Of a stretch of 64,000 nt of DNA, positions 29,776 through 38,982 are shown one piece after another (positions within the stretch are counted from its first letter, which is position 1; the number at the start of each line of letters is the position of its first letter). This DNA comes from Tritrichomonas musculus. Lineage: Eukaryota; Parabasalia; Tritrichomonadida; Tritrichomonadidae. The stretch spans positions 496,001 to 560,000 of the forward strand of contig JAPFFF010000050.1 in the NCBI GenBank assembly GCA_039105265.1. Direction: 5' to 3'. The position numbers were made by a program, and so were the translations under genes. Below the pieces are notes generated by a model. It did not search any database. It was not told the origin of the DNA and saw only the letters and a list, made by a program, of their open reading frames with translations.

Positions 29776-30045
29776 TCTAAAAATCTTCGTCTAACCGCTT
29801 TTTACACACAAATATGTATATAAAATTTGTAAAGTTCACAAATTTAAATATAGTTGGTGGAAAAAAAGTTAGTTTTTGGACAAAAGTCTGTTTCAATTCT
29901 TTCACAAATTAAAATAAATATTTCTCATTGACCATTTTATTTTATTATAAAATGCTAAAAATAAGGAGCTAATTTGCATTCAAGAAAGTTTTACTAAATT
30001 TTCTTATTATATATATAAGACTAATCTAAATCCATTCTACTTTGA
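29776..30045. other. Short 5' flank of the HECT gene
   Basis: AT-rich, without a recognised initiator or relic. It leads directly into the tRNA-bearing inverted repeat. Confidence 0.4.
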
Positions 30046-30289
30046 TTTTCACTTCTTTCTAGAAAGCAAGTTTCACTTATTAAAGTTAATACAGAAAATT
30101 CAACTATTTAGCAGCATTGTTTGTTATTTAATAAACTTGTATTTCAAAATTAAGTTCTAAAATTATAGAATATCATCCAGGATGATATCTATATCCTGGG
30201 AGAGATAGTGTTGTTAGAACAATCATTTTGTTCCAAGGTCAAAATATACAATATATACAAAATAATACTTCAAAATTTCAAAAAAAAAA

Positions 30290-30362
30290 CGTGCCACCCA
30301 GGACTCGAACCTAGAATCTCATGCTCCGTAGGCACACGCCTTATCCATTGGGCCAGTGGCAC
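30290..30362 (-). tRNA. tRNA-Arg (anticodon ACG)
   Basis: 73 nt on the minus strand. The acceptor stem GTGCCAC pairs fully with GTGGCAC. The D arm holds CAATGGATAA. The anticodon stem TGTGC/GCATG closes the loop CTACGGA, which gives anticodon ACG (A34 probably edited to inosine). The T arm contains GGTTCGAGTCC. It contains the usual internal A and B boxes, is followed by a T9 pol III terminator, and no CCA is encoded. It closely resembles eukaryotic tRNA-Arg(ACG). Confidence 0.96.
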
Positions 30363-30410
30363 TTCTGATCATTCATTTTATTGCTACATCTGTGTTTGGT
30401 TTTTATTCTT

Positions 30411-31496
30411 TCCAGAAAGGAAATAACCTTTATGCTTTGTTTAATTTTATTTCGATGACATATAAAAACAATTGGTATATGTGTACATATACATCGAGTC
30501 TGTTTAAATTGATATACAATAAGAAACCCAAAGATGATTCAAAGAAAATTATTTTTTTTGTTTTTGATTATAAAATATCATTGTTTCTATGATCTCTGAA
30601 AATAATTCTAATGTTTCATATATTTGAAATAGTATCTAACAAGAAGTTATTTTCAACTTATGAAATATTTAGACAGTAAGCTAATAAAGTTGAAATTTTG
30701 GTAAAAGTTTGAAAATTTTAAGATTTTTATCAAAATCATTTATATCTCGATAATTATATTTCAAATTAACTTTTATCCAACACACAATGCATAATATATG
30801 ATAATAATGGTATAAAATGGATTTTTATAAGAGGGATCTTTGGAGGATTTCTGATTATCCATATAATTACATTTTTTTTTAATTTCTCAAAAAAATAAAA
30901 GAAATATGGAAATCTATCTATTATACAATAGTTAATACTATAAGACAAATTAAAAGGAAATGGATTATTTGATTACTATTCCAAAATAAATAATTTTGTG
31001 GATCGATTAATATTTTTTGTTTTTTTCATTTTGTTCATACATAATTACTAGAGATTACATTTTTTAATCAATATCTTTTCAAGGTCAGGTTCATTGTGAT
31101 AACATCCCCTTGACTTTAATATGGGAGTGATAACTAATAATTAACTTCATTGTGATAACTGCTAATTGCCATCATTGATTCATATATATTTCAAGCTCTT
31201 CGATATTTATAAACAACTCTCCAAAAACATGTCTTCACAATTTTGTGAGTAAATTGAATTTTTTGTTATATAAACTACTATTGAAAATTATTATTTGATT
31301 GTATATCAATTTAATTTCACAGATCTTTTAATAAACAACTTGAATCATAAATTTGCAGCAATATTGGGCATGTGCAAATAACCTTGTTGGCCAATTTTTA
31401 AGAGAATAATCGTAAAATAATTTATTACTTCTGGCTCATTTTTTAAGATTCTCTTAAAAATATTAAAGCAAATTTAAATTTTAAAAATAACATTCC
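30411..31496. other. AT-rich spacer of the inverted repeat
   Basis: No coding relic was recognised. TTCATTGTGATAAC occurs twice (31089 and 31145). A 14-bp perfect inverted pair, ATTTTTAAGAGAAT / ATTCTCTTAAAAAT (31397 and 31447), lies upstream of the truncated BspA gene. The same word recurs in tRNA arm 2 near 32023. Confidence 0.45.
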
Positions 31497-31904
31497 ATGG
31501 TTAATTTCCTAATTATCTTTTTTGCATTCTCACAGTTTTGCAAAGCACAAAAAAAGGTTTTAGAATTCCAATGTGGTGAAAATGTATATTATTCATTCGA
31601 TGATCAAACTATTATTTTAAATATCAATGGTATTGGACCAATGTATAATTTTGATTCTACTAATTCATCATTTATTAACTATAAAAATACTGTTACTCAT
31701 GTAATAATTGAAGAAGGTGTTACATCAATTGGTTCATATGCATTTTACTATTTTTCAAGACTCAAATCTGTTTTTATTGCAGGAAATTTAACATCAATTA
31801 ATAAAAGCGCTTTTATAGCCAAAATCGATTTTATTTCATTTTTTGTTATAAAAAATCGATATACTAAAAACCAAAAACCAAACAGAGATGTAGCAATAAA
31901 ATGA
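31497..31904 (+). pseudogene. Truncated secreted BspA-like LRR protein gene
   Basis: 135 codons from an ATG. Residues 1-17 are a signal peptide (MVNFLIIFFAFSQFCKA). The usual N-terminal region of surface BspA proteins follows (VLEFQCGENVYYSF, then INGIGPMYNFD) and two LRR_5 units (VTSIGSYAFYYFSRLKSVFI, LTSINKSAF). The LRR pattern stops near nt 31815. The remaining codons read into the tRNA inverted-repeat arm and end 10 bp before the tRNA. The LRR array and the transmembrane segment that normally anchor such proteins are missing. The gene appears cut by the rearrangement that placed arm 2 here. A short secreted product is possible but unlikely to be functional. Confidence 0.8.
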
Positions 31905-31914
31905 ATGATCAGAA

Positions 31915-31987
31915 GTGCAACTGGCCCAATGGATAAGGCGTGTGCCTACGGAGCATGAGATTCTAGGTTCGAGTCCTGGGTGGCACG
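31915..31987 (+). tRNA. tRNA-Arg (anticodon ACG), second copy with an acceptor-stem mismatch
   Basis: 73 nt, identical to the copy at 30290 except for one change in the acceptor stem: GTGCAAC instead of GTGCCAC opposite GTGGCAC, which gives an A-G mismatch at pair 5-68. Anticodon loop CTACGGA, both internal promoter boxes and a T12 terminator are intact. It may still be transcribed, but the mismatch could lower stability or charging, so it is perhaps a decaying duplicate. Confidence 0.9.
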
Positions 31988-32208
31988 TTTTTTTTTTTTG
32001 ATATTTTGAAGTATTATTCTCTTAAAAATTGACCTTGGAACAATATGATTGTTCTAACAACACTATCTCTCCCAGGATATTCATGTCATCTTGGATGATA
32101 TTCTATAATTTCAGATCTTTATTTTATTAACTTTAATAGGTGAGACTTACTTTCTATATATTTTTTTGTTAACAAAAACCGTTATTTGAGAATAACGTAA
32201 AAAAATCA

Positions 32209-34158
32209 ATGGATTTAATTTCTAAGGAATTTAATGGATTAACCTTTATCCTAGATGAAACAAATTTAACAGCGCAAGTTGGATATTCACCAAATGCCAA
32301 TGGTGATATTTTTATTCCTCATTCAATTATTTATAATTTCAAAGAATTTGTTATCACATCAATTAAAGAAGGTTCATTTGAAAACAATGGCAAAATTAGT
32401 TCAATTCAATTCAGCGAAGACTCAGAAGTTCGTTCTTTTGAGAAAGGTTCTTTTTCAAATTCGACGATTAAAAGTCTCACAATTCCGCCAAAACTTGAGG
32501 ATTTTCAAAAAGGTTGGTGTGATCATACGTCTAACTTATATCAAATAATTATATCGCCACACAATAAGAACTTTTTCTATCTCGATAACGAAAAACAAAT
32601 GATTGTTGGTAAATCAAACAAAGATAGTCAATTTGATGTTCTTCATTTTGCATGTAGAAATATCGCCAAAGTCACCATTCCATCTTCCATTAAACATATC
32701 TGTTCATATTCTTTTTCAGACTGTAAGAATTTAAAAATCATCAATTTTGAAGAGAATTCAGAATTGATTTCAATTGATGAATTTGCTTTTTCTGTTACTT
32801 CAATTGAATGCTTTACAATTCCATCCAAAGTAAAAGAAATAAAAGAAGGTTGGGCACATTGTACTTGGTGTTTAAATAGAATTGAAATATCTTCTGAAAA
32901 TAAGAATTTTTGTTATGTTGACAAAGATCGAAAAATTATTGCAAGAAAGTCAAATGAAAAAAGTGACATTTATGATGAGATTTTATTTGGATGCAGAGAC
33001 ATTAGAAATGCTTTTATTCCATCATATATAAAAAGAATTTGTTATGGTTCATTTCATGCATGTCACAATTTAAGAGTTGTCGCTTTTTCTGAGGATTCAG
33101 AATTGATTTCAATAGGCAAATATGCTTTTTCTAACAGTGCGATAAATAATATTTCAATTCCAAAAAGTGTCAAATGTATTGAAAGTTTTGCTTTTTATAG
33201 CTGTTATAATCTTCATAATATTGAATTATTTGATGATTCTGAATTGACTTTATTCGATGAATATACATTTGCTCATTCTACTTTAAATCGAATTTTTATT
33301 CCTAGAAAATTAACTCGAATTGGAAGCGGTTGTTTATTTGCTCCCAATTTAAAGTCAATTTCATTGTCACCAAACAACGAAAATTTTTCATTTCTAGATG
33401 AAGATAAGAAAATCGTTGTAAGTAAATCACATAAATCAATTGATAATTATGACGTTATTGTCTTTGCATGTCGTGATATTGAAAAAGTTGTCATTCCTTC
33501 ATTTATTAAAATCATTTCACCTTTTGCATTTGCTCAATGCAAAAAATTAACAAAAGTTGAATTTTCTGATAATTCCGAATTAACATCAATTAGTGAATCT
33601 TGCTTTGTACAAACTGCAATTGATTATATTTTGATTCCAAAGAATATCATTCATATTAACAGTAAAGCATTTAATTTATGCATGAGATTAAAAAAAATTG
33701 AGTTTGAAAAAGACTCTAAATTAAAATCAATAGGAAAATTAGCTTTTGAATCTTCTTCACTTGAAGAAATTGTGATTCCTAAATCAGTTAATGAAATCAA
33801 TTGTTATTCATTCTCTGGTTGCTCAAATTTGAAAAAGTTTTCTATTGAAGATGGATCTAATTTGAATTCAATTTCTGAGTCTTCTTTTTCATTCTCAGCT
33901 TTGAAGAGAATTGTTATTCCAAAAGATGTAGAAACGATTAAAAAGAAGTCGTTTTATGCATGTAATGAACTTGTAACAGTTGAAATTGTTGGTTTTAACT
34001 TATTGTTCGAATCACTCTCATTCGAAAAATGCCAGCATCTATTCATTGCCAGTTTGCCTAATGCAATGAATATCATTTGTTATGACTCATCTTTTTCTTG
34101 TCTTTCAAAAGACTTTAGCTTTTTTGTTAATCCTAAAGCTAATATTATATTCAAATAA
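32209..34158 (+). CDS. BspA-like LRR_5 protein without signal peptide
   Basis: 649 residues, almost entirely LRR_5/BspA-like repeats (IPSSIKHICSYSFSDCKNLKIINF, then SELISIDEFAFS and so on). The array alternates with segments beginning IIISPHNKNFFYLDN and FACRDI, which recur three times, so the protein is built from three larger modules of about 120 residues. There is no signal peptide, BTB domain or transmembrane segment. The start lies just after tRNA arm 2. Cytoplasmic or non-classically exported location is likely. Its module order resembles the ankyrin/LRR gene at 38983. Confidence 0.88.
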   Translation: MDLISKEFNGLTFILDETNLTAQVGYSPNANGDIFIPHSIIYNFKEFVITSIKEGSFENNGKISSIQFSEDSEVRSFEKGSFSNSTIKSLTIPPKLEDFQKGWCDHTSNLYQIIISPHNKNFFYLDNEKQMIVGKSNKDSQFDVLHFACRNIAKVTIPSSIKHICSYSFSDCKNLKIINFEENSELISIDEFAFSVTSIECFTIPSKVKEIKEGWAHCTWCLNRIEISSENKNFCYVDKDRKIIARKSNEKSDIYDEILFGCRDIRNAFIPSYIKRICYGSFHACHNLRVVAFSEDSELISIGKYAFSNSAINNISIPKSVKCIESFAFYSCYNLHNIELFDDSELTLFDEYTFAHSTLNRIFIPRKLTRIGSGCLFAPNLKSISLSPNNENFSFLDEDKKIVVSKSHKSIDNYDVIVFACRDIEKVVIPSFIKIISPFAFAQCKKLTKVEFSDNSELTSISESCFVQTAIDYILIPKNIIHINSKAFNLCMRLKKIEFEKDSKLKSIGKLAFESSSLEEIVIPKSVNEINCYSFSGCSNLKKFSIEDGSNLNSISESSFSFSALKRIVIPKDVETIKKKSFYACNELVTVEIVGFNLLFESLSFEKCQHLFIASLPNAMNIICYDSSFSCLSKDFSFFVNPKANIIFK

Positions 34159-34816
34159 AACTTGATTTCTAGCAAATTGATAAAAATTTAACAATTTTGA
34201 ATTTAATAAATAAAATGAAAATCATGTTTACTTAGAATTATGGATTATATTCAAGAGTTCGAATATTTCTAATTATTGAAAATTGTAATTCATAAATTAT
34301 GAAAAAAGTAATGAGAGTTTTATGCCATAAATTCAATGAACTTTTATACGCTATTTAATATTACTCATCAGATTTGCAAGTTTTAGAAATTTAAATCTAA
34401 TAAAAAGACAAAATCAAATAATTATATGATATGGTTGATTCAACCAGGTTGAAGAATTGAAGAATGAATATCATGAAAGGAAAATTTTGCCATATTTTCA
34501 AATGAAGAACATCTTAATATCAAGAAAATGAATTTAAAATTGGTGTTGTTTCGAAAACCATTTTAATGAGCAAGAATCTAACATTGCTCGAGCCGCTCTT
34601 GGTGCATTCCTGATAGATTCTTTAAAAATAATTATAAATCAGCAAAGTAGATGGTTAAAATTCCAAACTGATATTCAAACAGTTTATAAAAAATATTTTA
34701 AATTAGTATACTTACTCCAATTTTATGAAGTAAAATTTATTAAAATGAGCTAATCATTTCTATCAAAAAGTTTAAATTTGTTCGATCATTTATATCCTCA
34801 AAAATTTTTTAGGTAA
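34159..34816. other. Intergenic region with a possible coding relic
   Basis: A plus-strand frame without ATG stays open for about 72 codons (34538-34753). It contains a plausible helical stretch (SNIARAALGAFLIDSLKIII) encoded by locally GC-richer DNA. I recognise no family. It could be the remnant of a gene or chance. Confidence 0.25.
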
Positions 34817-36289
34817 ATGGAGCAAAATAGCATGTATGAAACTCCTAGATCATATTTGAAAAGATTAATAGAATATGATGATAGCGATAATTTTCAGATT
34901 ATAATTAATTTCACCTCAAGTAATCAAATTGAAACCAAAAATAATAATAATAATAATAATGATAGTCAAAATTCACAAGAGAAAAAAGATAAAATCACAA
35001 TTAATACCACTAAAAATAAAGCACGAGTTATTTCAAGAAAAATCAACGATGCTTACCAAGTTGATCCTACAATTAACGAATATCCCATCAATCTTCCACA
35101 ACAGCTCAAATCACAACTAACAAAATATACCAAGGAAAGCATTGAAGAAATTCTTCAAAAGCTAATCAAATCGACGGTTGATAAAGTTGAGATTAATAAT
35201 CCACAACAAGAAATCTATTCAATAATAACGACGATTCTTAACGGTTATACTGATAAAGAAGACAAAATGAGATATGAAGTGAATAGCCAAGAAGAAGCGA
35301 TTTCATTGTTAAGCACAGAATTCCATTCACGATCAATTGAGTACTTATCTGGTCACATCAAAGAATTCATCCTAAGTTCAGAAATGAGAAATATTGAAGA
35401 AGGTATCATCAAAGAGATCATCGATGCTTACGTGTCACATCGTGAAGATGTCGAAAAGGAGAACGAAAGTGAAATTTATGACATCTTTGAGTCACTTGTG
35501 AGCGAAGGAGAAGCTGTAACAGTGATGCACTTCCTTCTTTCGCTTGGAATTGAAGAATACGACGAAAGCATGATTAAATTCATTTACGATAACCTTGACG
35601 ATGAAATAATTGAATGTGAAATTTCAGGCATCATTTTCACTCTGAGGTGTCACTTTTTGGAACTTCTCGAAACGGTCAAAAACAGAAACAGAAACAAAAA
35701 GAAAGACAGAAAGAAAAAGAAACATGATAGCGAAGAGAAAGAATGCGAATACAACGGAAACGAACTGTCAGGCATCATTGACTACCTGCAGAAACAAAAC
35801 GGCGCCGATCTTGAAGCAGGAAACATTCTGAAACTTTCAGGCGGAGGATCTCCTGATCCTTCATGTCCAATCACCGACCTGATCAAATATAATTCAAACA
35901 ACATGAACAGTGAGTACTATTATAATTATTGGAGCGGTAATCCGAGTTCGAGTGATGGGTGGATTGAATTTGACTTTGTGAACAAAACAGTCAATTTGAC
36001 ATCATACACAATTCGAACAAATAATGGTTTCTATCCAAAATCGTGGCGAATTGTTGGCTCGAACGATCACGAACACTGGGAAGACATTGACCACAGAGTT
36101 AACAATTCAGAACTGAATGGCGGTTACAAGCAGCATCGATTTGAGAACACGAAAAGTGACAAATATTATCGTTACATTCGATACATCCAAGAAGAAGAAT
36201 GGACTGATGGTTCACGATACAATTATCACATCGATTTAACGCGAATTGAATTGTTTGGAACAATTTCATCACCAAAATCACAAGTATGA
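34817..36289 (+). CDS. BTB-like/BACK-like protein with C-terminal F5/8 type C domain, second copy
   Basis: 490 residues with the same architecture as the gene at 9066: BTB-like region 1-160 with a short poly-Asn insert, BACK-like helices 160-300, a longer K/R linker (KKKDRKKKKHD), and a discoidin domain from about 320 to the end (WIEFDF, PKSWRIVGSNDHEHW, RIELFGTI). From about nt 35270 to the stop it matches nt 9480-10508 almost base for base, including synonymous sites, while the first 450 bp have diverged. The conserved 3' block is visibly richer in G+C codons than the 5' block. The stop context (CAAGTATGAATAAAA) is also shared. Confidence 0.9.
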   Translation: MEQNSMYETPRSYLKRLIEYDDSDNFQIIINFTSSNQIETKNNNNNNNDSQNSQEKKDKITINTTKNKARVISRKINDAYQVDPTINEYPINLPQQLKSQLTKYTKESIEEILQKLIKSTVDKVEINNPQQEIYSIITTILNGYTDKEDKMRYEVNSQEEAISLLSTEFHSRSIEYLSGHIKEFILSSEMRNIEEGIIKEIIDAYVSHREDVEKENESEIYDIFESLVSEGEAVTVMHFLLSLGIEEYDESMIKFIYDNLDDEIIECEISGIIFTLRCHFLELLETVKNRNRNKKKDRKKKKHDSEEKECEYNGNELSGIIDYLQKQNGADLEAGNILKLSGGGSPDPSCPITDLIKYNSNNMNSEYYYNYWSGNPSSSDGWIEFDFVNKTVNLTSYTIRTNNGFYPKSWRIVGSNDHEHWEDIDHRVNNSELNGGYKQHRFENTKSDKYYRYIRYIQEEEWTDGSRYNYHIDLTRIELFGTISSPKSQV

Positions 36290-36641
36290 ATAAAATGCCT
36301 CTTTACTGCAAATGATCTTTATATTTGTTATTTTTGAATACAGAGAAATAATTAGTTTGCTAGTTTGCTTTTCCTAAAACTATATTTTTGTTATCAAAAT
36401 ATTTTTAATGATAATAAAACTGTAGCTATTCTAAATAACATTTAAGAGAAAGCAAAAATCAAAATATTTCTATATCTAAACCAATCACATTTGCAAATTT
36501 ATTATTCAACAATTTTATGATAACGTATAAAATAAAAAAAACTTTTATTATTCACAACAAAAATTTTAAATAATGAATAAATATACATATAAAGAAAACA
36601 TCATTGAAGATTACGAAACAATATATAACAATCAATAACTT
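36290..36641. other. Convergent intergenic spacer
   Basis: AT-rich DNA between two convergent stops. Nothing recognised. Confidence 0.45.
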
Positions 36642-37796
36642 TTACCTCTTATAAGGAGGTTTTCTTCTATTTTGAAACGGATTTTCTTTATTTTTCTTAT
36701 TTTCAGACGGACCATCATTCTCGTTACGATCATTCGTTTGAGTTGATGGCATGATACTAATTAAATTAAACTTGTCCACAATCAATTGTCTAAAATTCGT
36801 TGTGTTTTGTAATGTGATGTAATTCACGATACCATTCAATAAGGACCTTTCATTGAAAGACCTATTTGAGATCAACTTTAAATAAGCGTCAGAGCACTTT
36901 TTACGAAATTCGAAAGTATTGAATGCATTCTCGCCCAAAAAATTCCCTGGAATTTGCGGGTCCTCGATAGAGATGCAAATTGGAGTGTTCCAACTGACAC
37001 GATACAAATCGAGCTTGTCGAATGTCCTTCCGCCTTCTCTCGTCGAAATTCCGGTCGTTATATAATTGAAAGATTGGCCGTAATACAAGAAGAATGTAAG
37101 TAATATTTTACCACAATTTAAGCGGTCGTCCTTATTCAATAATTGGATTATGAAAATGATCATTTGAATAAGTGTGTTCGAACTTATGCCGCCTTTGTAA
37201 GGCGTATCGAGCTTGTTTTGAAGAAGAAAAAATTTGGTAAACATTAAAACAGGAAAAAGGCCTGGATACTCTTTCAAATACATGGAATGACGCTTGATAT
37301 TTAATATTCCATTTTCATTGTTAATGGCAATATCAATTTTAAAGTCATAAACATTGTCAACGCACTTTATAATGGGGCAGCGGGCATGAATGATTTTTGA
37401 ATCTTTTATAATTTTTTTCTCTGTTAAAAAATTTTCGAGGGAGCTCAGTAAGGTAAGTTCGGCTTGGTCTGAAGGAGCATTAAAAACAACAAAATCAAGG
37501 TCACCATCGGGAAGATTCGTAGATGTGGCTGTAGATCCATGACATATCATTTTCGCATCTGGCCACATTAGTGCAACGGCAGTCCTAAATCTGTTAATCG
37601 AGAGTAGTCGAATATGTCTTTCAATCGGAGATGGCGCAATAAACTTGGCAAAATCAATCAATTCTTGATGTAATATTAGATCAAGTGATTTCGCTTGATA
37701 ATTGTTCCCATTAGACCATACATTAAATCTTGAAGGATTTGGTGATGGTTTGACTTGAACAAGCTTTGATATTTCATTGAGACGATCATCAATCAT
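36642..37796 (-). CDS. TRF4/Cid1-family non-canonical poly(A)/nucleotidyl transferase
   Basis: 384 residues. The polymerase-beta-type core is complete: HGSTATSTNLPDGDLDFVV gives G87-S88 and the metal-binding pair D99/D101, and the third carboxylate is D155 in FKIDIAIN. The central domain has PVLMFTKFFLLQNKLDTPYKGGISSNTLI, typical of TRF4/PAPD5. The PAP-associated region follows with LLTFFLYYGQSFNY and GISTREGG. The C-terminus is a basic, disordered tail (NRRKPPYKR). The family adds A (or U) tails to nuclear RNAs, in TRAMP for TRF4, and marks them for exosome decay or processing. All catalytic residues are present, and the 5' ATG is the first in frame. Substrates and complex membership are inferred from the family. 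Confidence 0.93.
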   Translation of the reverse strand: MIDDRLNEISKLVQVKPSPNPSRFNVWSNGNNYQAKSLDLILHQELIDFAKFIAPSPIERHIRLLSINRFRTAVALMWPDAKMICHGSTATSTNLPDGDLDFVVFNAPSDQAELTLLSSLENFLTEKKIIKDSKIIHARCPIIKCVDNVYDFKIDIAINNENGILNIKRHSMYLKEYPGLFPVLMFTKFFLLQNKLDTPYKGGISSNTLIQMIIFIIQLLNKDDRLNCGKILLTFFLYYGQSFNYITTGISTREGGRTFDKLDLYRVSWNTPICISIEDPQIPGNFLGENAFNTFEFRKKCSDAYLKLISNRSFNERSLLNGIVNYITLQNTTNFRQLIVDKFNLISIMPSTQTNDRNENDGPSENKKNKENPFQNRRKPPYKR

Positions 37797-38058
37797 GAAA
37801 AGGAAGTTTAATTATCTTCACTTCTCAATTCCATTCAATATTAATAGAAAATTTGAGATAGACGATCATATCTTATTTTAATTCTGATATTAATTTTTTT
37901 TATAAAAAAAAAAGTATATCTTTGAAAACAATAGATTAAAAATAAAATTTATTATTTTTAATATTTTAAAATTATATACATGATTTTAAAATATCGCATT
38001 TGACTAATAAATAGGTCATACTCTAATTATATGAACATCACCCTAAATATAACAATCC
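37797..38058. other. 5' flank of the nucleotidyltransferase gene
   Basis: AT-rich, no clear initiator motif or relic. Confidence 0.4.
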
Positions 38059-38440
38059 TTACAATGAATCTTTATCAATATTTTTAATACATTTCCATTG
38101 TGTTGGGATTAATTTATTATTATCTTTTTTATCAACTTCCCTTGCAAAGTCGGCAAAATTAAATGTATTGTTTTCATTTTATTTATTAACTTTTCCATTT
38201 TTAATTTTTTCTCCTTCTTTTTAATTTTCATATCAAGAAAGTCAGAAATTATTCAGGATATATTGGATAGTAACCTTTGTCAACAATCAATCTTTCAAAA
38301 AATTCAAGATGATAATAATGTTTATATAAAATTTTTTAAATTTGTTCTATATATAATGCAAATATCGCTCTCATTTGGCTCTTTTTCATCTGCAGCTCGG
38401 AAATTTATTTCAATCTTTTAGAAAAGATAACATTAATCTG
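38059..38440 (-). pseudogene. Decayed gene of unknown family (3' part)
   Basis: Three short minus-strand stretches with protein-like composition follow each other in different frames: about 38430-38340 with NFRAADEKEPNESDICIIY, 38335-38246 with HLEFFERLIVDKGYYPIYPE, and 38180-38059 with NFADFAREVDKKDNNKLIPT ending in TAA. Together they look like the C-terminal end of a host gene broken by several shifts. No family was recognised. The remaining sequence up to 38930 is AT-rich without an obvious N-terminal part. Confidence 0.45.
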
Positions 38441-38982
38441 GTAAAAAAATATTAATATGGCCAAAAATAAGATGAGATAAATTTATTTATGAAGAAAATA
38501 TATTAGAATCATTTTCAAATACAATTATTTGATTTCAATTAAAATATCATATCTGATACTTATAATCATTTTGAATAAAAACTCTTTTTACATTCTAGTT
38601 TTGATTTTTTTTAATGAGATACGTAATATTTTGATATTATTTGAGTTTTTCTATGTCCATTATGTAGATTAATTATTTCATATTTTCACATCACTTTTTT
38701 CCGATTATTTCCACATGAAGATAATTAAAAATAAATATATCGGATTATTTATAATTGTGTGAGTTATGACATCACCTTTTCCAATCTTCTCAAATTCACA
38801 CAATTTTTAATAATGCAATATATTTATTTTTGAATACCCTGAAAAGTAAATTCTAGAATTCATCTCAATTATGATGATAAAAAATGAGAGAACAGTTAAG
38901 TGAAAAATAAGAAATCTTTTTTTTTTTTTTTTTTTTCATTATGATAAAAAAGTTAATGTCCTTCAATGTATCACCAATTGAT

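Larger units (their letters stand above)
30046..32160. repeat. Inverted repeat carrying a tRNA-Arg gene in each arm
   Basis: Arm 1 (about 30046-30410) and arm 2 (about 31870-32160) are inverted copies around a 1.45-kb spacer. Shared words include AACCAAACA.AGATGTAGCA, ATAAAATGAATGATCAGAAG, the whole tRNA gene, GACCTTGGAACAA, GATTGTTCTAACAACACTAT, CTCCCAGGATAT and TATTAACTTTAATA. The arms differ by small indels and one roughly 20-bp patch: arm 2 has TTCTCTTAAAAATT where arm 1 has a TATA-rich stretch. The right edge is close to the start of the LRR gene at 32209. Confidence 0.92.
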
